From assembly GCF_910591885.1 (NCBI RefSeq), contig NW_025963646.1, positions 1 to 64,000 on the forward strand: 64,000 nt of DNA. The letters run 5' to 3'. This document shows, piece by piece, positions 60,981 to 64,000 of this stretch. Every line of letters begins with the position of its first letter. Position 1 is the stretch's first letter. The stretch comes from Bombus terrestris (Eukaryota; Arthropoda; Insecta; Hymenoptera; Apidae). Below the pieces are notes generated by a model. It was not told the origin of the DNA and did not search any database. It saw only the letters and a list, made by a program, of their open reading frames with translations. The position numbers were made by a program, and so were the translations under genes.

Positions 60981-62579
60981 TTGTCCCACGTTGTCCCACG
61001 TTGTCCCACGTTGTCCCACGTTGTCCCACGTTGTCCCACGGTGTCCAACGGTGTCCAACGATGTCCAACTGTGTCCAACGATGTCCAACGGTGTCCCACG
61101 TTGTCCCACGTTGTCCAACGATGTCCAACGGTGTCCCACGTTGTCCCACGTTGTCCTACGTTGTCCCACGTTGTCCCACGTTGTCCCACGTTGTCCCACG
61201 TTGTCCCACGGTGTCCAACGGTGTCCAACGATGTCCAACTGTGTCCAACGGTGTCCCACGTTGTCCCACGTTGTCCCACGTTGTCCCACGTTGTCCCACG
61301 TTGTCCCACGTTGTCCCACGTTGTCCCACGTTGTCCCACGGTGTCCAACGATGTCCAACGGTGTCCCACGTTGTCCCACGTTGTCCCACGTTGTCCCACG
61401 TTGTCCCACGGTGTCCAACGATGTCCAACGGTGTCCCACGTTGTCCCACGTTGTCCCACGTTGTCCCACGTTGTCCCACGTTGTCCCACGTTGTCCCACG
61501 GTGTCCAACGGTGTCCAACGATGTCCCACGTTGTCCCACGTTGTCCCACGTTGTCCCACGTTGTCCCACGATGTCCCACGTTGTCCCACGTTGTCCCACG
61601 TTGTCCCACGTTGTTCCACGTTGTCCCACGTTGTCCCACGTTGTCCCACGTTGTCCCACGTTGTCCCACGTTGTCCCACGGTGTCCAACGATGTCCAACG
61701 GTGTCCAACGGTGTCCCACGGTGTCCAACGGTGTCCCACGTTGTCCCACGTTGTCCCACGTTGTCCCACGTTGTCCCACGTTGTCCCACGTTGTCCCACG
61801 TTGTCCCACGTTGTCCCACGTTGTCCCACGTTGTCCCACGGTGTCCCACGGTGTCCCACGTTGTCCCACGTTGTCCCACGTTGTCCCACGTTGTCCAACT
61901 GTGTCCAACGGTGTCCCACGTTGTCCCACGTTGTCCCACGTTGTCCCACGTTGTCCCACGTTGTCCCACGTTGTCCAACGATGTCCAACGGTGTCCCACG
62001 TTGTCCAACGATGTCCAACGGTGTCCCACGTTGTCCCACGTTGTCCCACGTTGTCCCACGTTGTCCCACGATGTCCCACGTTGTCCCACGTTGTCCCACG
62101 TTGTCCCACGTTGTCCCACGTTGTCCCACGTTGTCCCACGTTGTCCCACGGTGTCCAACGGTGTCCAACGATGTCCAACGGTGTCCAACGGTGTCCCACG
62201 TTGTCCCACGTTGTCCCACGTTGTCCCACGGTGTCCAACGATGTCCAACGGTGTCCAACGGTGTCCCACGGTGTCCAACGGTGTCCCACGTTGTCCCACG
62301 TTGTCCCACGTTGTCCCACGTTGTCCCACGTTGTCCCACGTTGTCCCACGTTGTCCCACGTTGTCCCACGGTGTCCAACGGTGTCCAACGATGTCCAACG
62401 GTGTCCAACGGTGTCCCACGTTGTCCCACGTTGTCCCACGTTGTCCCACGGTGTCCAACGGTGTCCCACGTTGTCCCACGATGTCCCACGTTGTCCCACG
62501 TTGTCCCACGTTGTCCCACGTTGTCCCACGTTGTCCCACGTTGTCCCACGTTGTCCCACGTTGTCCCACGTTGTCCCAC

Positions 62580-63250
62580 GTTGTCCCACGGTGTCCACCG
62601 GTGTCCAACGATGTCCAACGGTGTCCAACGGTGTCCCACGTTGTCCCACGTTGTCCCACGTTGTCCAACGGTGTCCCACGTTGTCCCACGTTGTCCCACG
62701 TTGTCCCACGTTGTCCCACGTTGTCCCACGTTGTCCCACGTTGTCCCACGTTGTCCCACGGTGTCCCACGTTGTCCAACGGTGTCCCACGTTGTCCCACG
62801 TTGTCCCACGTTGTCCCACGTTGTCCCACGATGTCCCACGGTGTCCAACGATGTCCAACGGTGTCCAACGGTGTCCCACGGTGTCCAACGGTGTCCCACG
62901 TTGTCCCACGTTGTCCCACGTTGTCCCACGTTGTCCCACGTTGTCCCACGTTGTCCCACGTTGTCCCACGTTGTCCCACGTTGTCCCACGTTGTCCCACG
63001 GTGTCCAACGATGTCCCACGATGTCCCACGTTGTCCCACGTTGTCCCACGTTGTCCCACGTTGTCCCACGTTGTCCCACGTTGTCCCACGTTGTCCCACG
63101 TTGTCCCACGTTGTCCCACGTTGTCCCACGGTGTCCAACGATGTCCAACGGTGTCCAACGGTGTCCCACGGTGTCCAACGGTGTCCCACGTTGTCCCACG
63201 TTGTCCCACGTTGTCCCACGTTGTCCCACGTTGTCCCACGTTGTCCCACG
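62580..63250. repeat. About 690-bp tandem unit, copy 1
   Basis: TCCACCGGTG (62,594), a b-unit next to an f-unit (62,761) and a doubled TCCCACGATG (from 63,011) recur at 63,264, 63,451 and 63,701. Offsets are 670-690 bp. TCCACCGGTG is otherwise rare (7,581 and 60,114). Confidence 0.8.
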
Positions 63251-64000
63251 TTGTCCCACGGTGTCCACCGGTGTCCAACGATGTCCAACGGTGTCCAACG
63301 GTGTCCCACGTTGTCCCACGTTGTCCCACGTTGTCCCACGGTGTCCAACGATGTCCAACGGTGTCCCACGTTGTCCCACGTTGTCCCACGTTGTCCCACG
63401 TTGTCCCACGTTGTCCCACGTTGTCCCACGTTGTCCCACGTTGTCCCACGGTGTCCCACGTTGTCCAACGGTGTCCCACGTTGTCCCACGTTGTCCCACG
63501 TTGTCCCACGTTGTCCCACGATGTCCCACGGTGTCCAACGATGTCCAACGGTGTCCAACGGTGTCCCACGGTGTCCAACGGTGTCCCACGTTGTCCCACG
63601 TTGTCCCACGTTGTCCCACGTTGTCCCACGTTGTCCCACGTTGTCCCACGTTGTCCCACGTTGTCCCACGTTGTCCCACGTTGTCCCACGGTGTCCAACG
63701 ATGTCCCACGATGTCCCACGTTGTCCCACGTTGTCCCACGTTGTCCCACGTTGTTCCACGTTGTCCCACGTTGTCCCACGTTGTCCCACGTTGTCCCACG
63801 TTGTCCCACGTTGTCCCACGGTGTCCAACGATGTCCAACGGTGTCCAACGGTGTCCCACGGTGTCCAACGGTGTCCCACGTTGTCCCACGTTGTCCCACG
63901 TTGTCCCACGTTGTCCCACGTTGTCCCACGTTGTCCCACGATGTCCCACGGTGTCCAACGATGTCCAACGGTGTCCAACGGTGTCCCACGGTGTCCAACG
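63251..64000. repeat. About 690-bp tandem unit, copy 2, cut by window end
   Basis: This is the partner of 62,580-63,250. The array continues past base 64,000, so more copies may follow. Confidence 0.75.

Larger units (their letters stand above)
1..64000. repeat. 10-bp satellite/minisatellite array spanning the whole window
   Basis: Every stretch reads as head-to-tail copies of TCCCACGTTG or a close variant, about 6,400 units, all in the same orientation and with no interspersed unique sequence. The first and last bases are both inside the repeat, so the array is truncated by the window at both ends. Variation is concentrated at unit positions 4 (C/A) and 8 (T/G/A); the remaining positions are nearly invariant. 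Main forms are TCCCACGTTG, TCCCACGGTG, TCCCACGATG, TCCAACGATG and TCCAACGGTG, which are 50-70% GC, and almost every one carries one CpG. Tandem arrays of this size are usual in eukaryotic heterochromatin; that placement is inference, because no flank is visible. I do not recognise the unit as a named satellite family. Nothing suggests a coding, RNA or regulatory function. Confidence 0.98.
1..64000. other. Six-frame-open, non-coding repeat (no gene called)
   Basis: Because 10 is not a multiple of 3, each strand reads one decapeptide in all three frames: SHVVPRCPTL and variants on +, GTTWDNVGQR and variants on -. On + I find only seven stops in 64 kb, all TGA: six made by units starting with A (9,209, 11,539, 21,762, 38,782, 39,702 and 55,472) and one at 53,729. 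Minus-strand stops come from TCCTACG, TGCTACG, TCTCACG, TTCAACG and TCCAACTATG units. The longest apparent frame spans 9,218-53,731. The common polymorphisms change residues freely (H/N, V/G/D, P/Q, L/V/M), no start or end domain exists, and both strands are equally open. I therefore annotate no CDS. Confidence 0.93.

Noticed and set aside
55296..63998. Long minus-strand frames reading GTTWDNVGQR-like repeats, the longest single ones 2-4 thousand residues
   Set aside because: They have the same cause on the other strand. Their ends coincide with TCCTACG, TCTCACG, TTCAACG or TGCTACG units, which are simple unit variants. The sequence between them is pure satellite.
1..64000. CRISPR array or other repeat-spacer structure
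   Set aside because: There are no unique spacers. The spacing is a continuous 10-bp tandem repeat and no cas-like gene is present.
1..64000. Telomere or interstitial telomeric repeat
   Set aside because: The unit is 10 bp and bears no relation to TTAGGG, TTTAGGG, TTAGG or TG1-3-type motifs.
1..64000. Repeat region of a real tandem-repeat protein such as a mucin, ice-nucleation or surface protein
   Set aside because: Coding repeats are multiples of 3 bp with variation biased to third positions. Here the unit is 10 bp and the two common variable sites fall in every codon position and change residues freely.
1..64000. tRNA, rRNA, small RNA, attachment site or replication origin
   Set aside because: No non-repetitive stretch longer than a few bases exists in the window, so no structured RNA or unique site can be present.

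Overview
This window is one uninterrupted satellite-type tandem array. From base 1 to base 64,000 it is built of a 10-bp unit, TCCCACGTTG, and a few close variants. I found no gene, RNA gene, mobile element, CRISPR array, promoter or terminator, and no single-copy DNA. The array runs off both ends, so its true size and flanks are unknown. A clean 64-kb GC-rich array is typical of the repetitive compartment of a eukaryotic chromosome (pericentromeric, subtelomeric, sex-chromosome or other heterochromatic satellite, or a very large minisatellite). I do not recognise the unit and cannot name the organism.

Unit structure. Nearly all variation sits at two positions of the 10-mer: position 4 (C or A) and position 8 (T, G or A). 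The main forms are TCCCACGTTG (a, the most common), TCCCACGGTG (b), TCCCACGATG (e), TCCAACGATG (c), TCCAACGGTG (d) and, less often, TCCAACGTTG (f). They are ordered: runs of a are followed by b, then a c/d block closed by d, then a again. Rarer forms (TTCCATGGTT, TCCACCGATG, TTCAACGGTG, TCCAACTGTG, TCCTACGTTG, TGCTACGTTG, ACCCACGTTG and others) recur at fixed spacings and serve as markers of larger duplications.

Layout. 1-6.7 kb: short duplicated blocks with offsets of 1,560 and 2,070 bp. 6.7-13.4 kb: a block that recurs at 19.2-23.6 kb and itself contains a 2,330-bp tandem duplication starting at 9,191 and 11,521. 13.4-18.7 kb recurs at 23.6-29.4 kb, about 10.25-10.84 kb downstream. 26.4-33.6 kb: further copies at offsets of about 3.6 and 8.3 kb. 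33.3-36.6 kb: four copies of a 250-bp cassette. 38.7-40.5 kb: two tandem 920-bp units. 39.8-57 kb: nested copies at offsets of about 2.4, 3.17, 2.98 and 10.4 kb. 57-64 kb: a 2.4-2.6 kb duplication and a 690-bp tandem unit. Duplications preserve the 10-bp register; the single break in 64 kb is at 13,521-13,523.

Coding. The unit length is not a multiple of three, so all three frames of a strand read the same decapeptide (SHVVPRCPTL-like on +, GTTWDNVGQR-like on -). The common units contain no stop on either strand, so enormous open frames appear in all six frames. They are a by-product of the repeat, not genes. The interest here is in the array itself: its unit grammar, retained CpG, hierarchical duplications, and possible G-quadruplex/i-motif and nucleosome-phasing behaviour.
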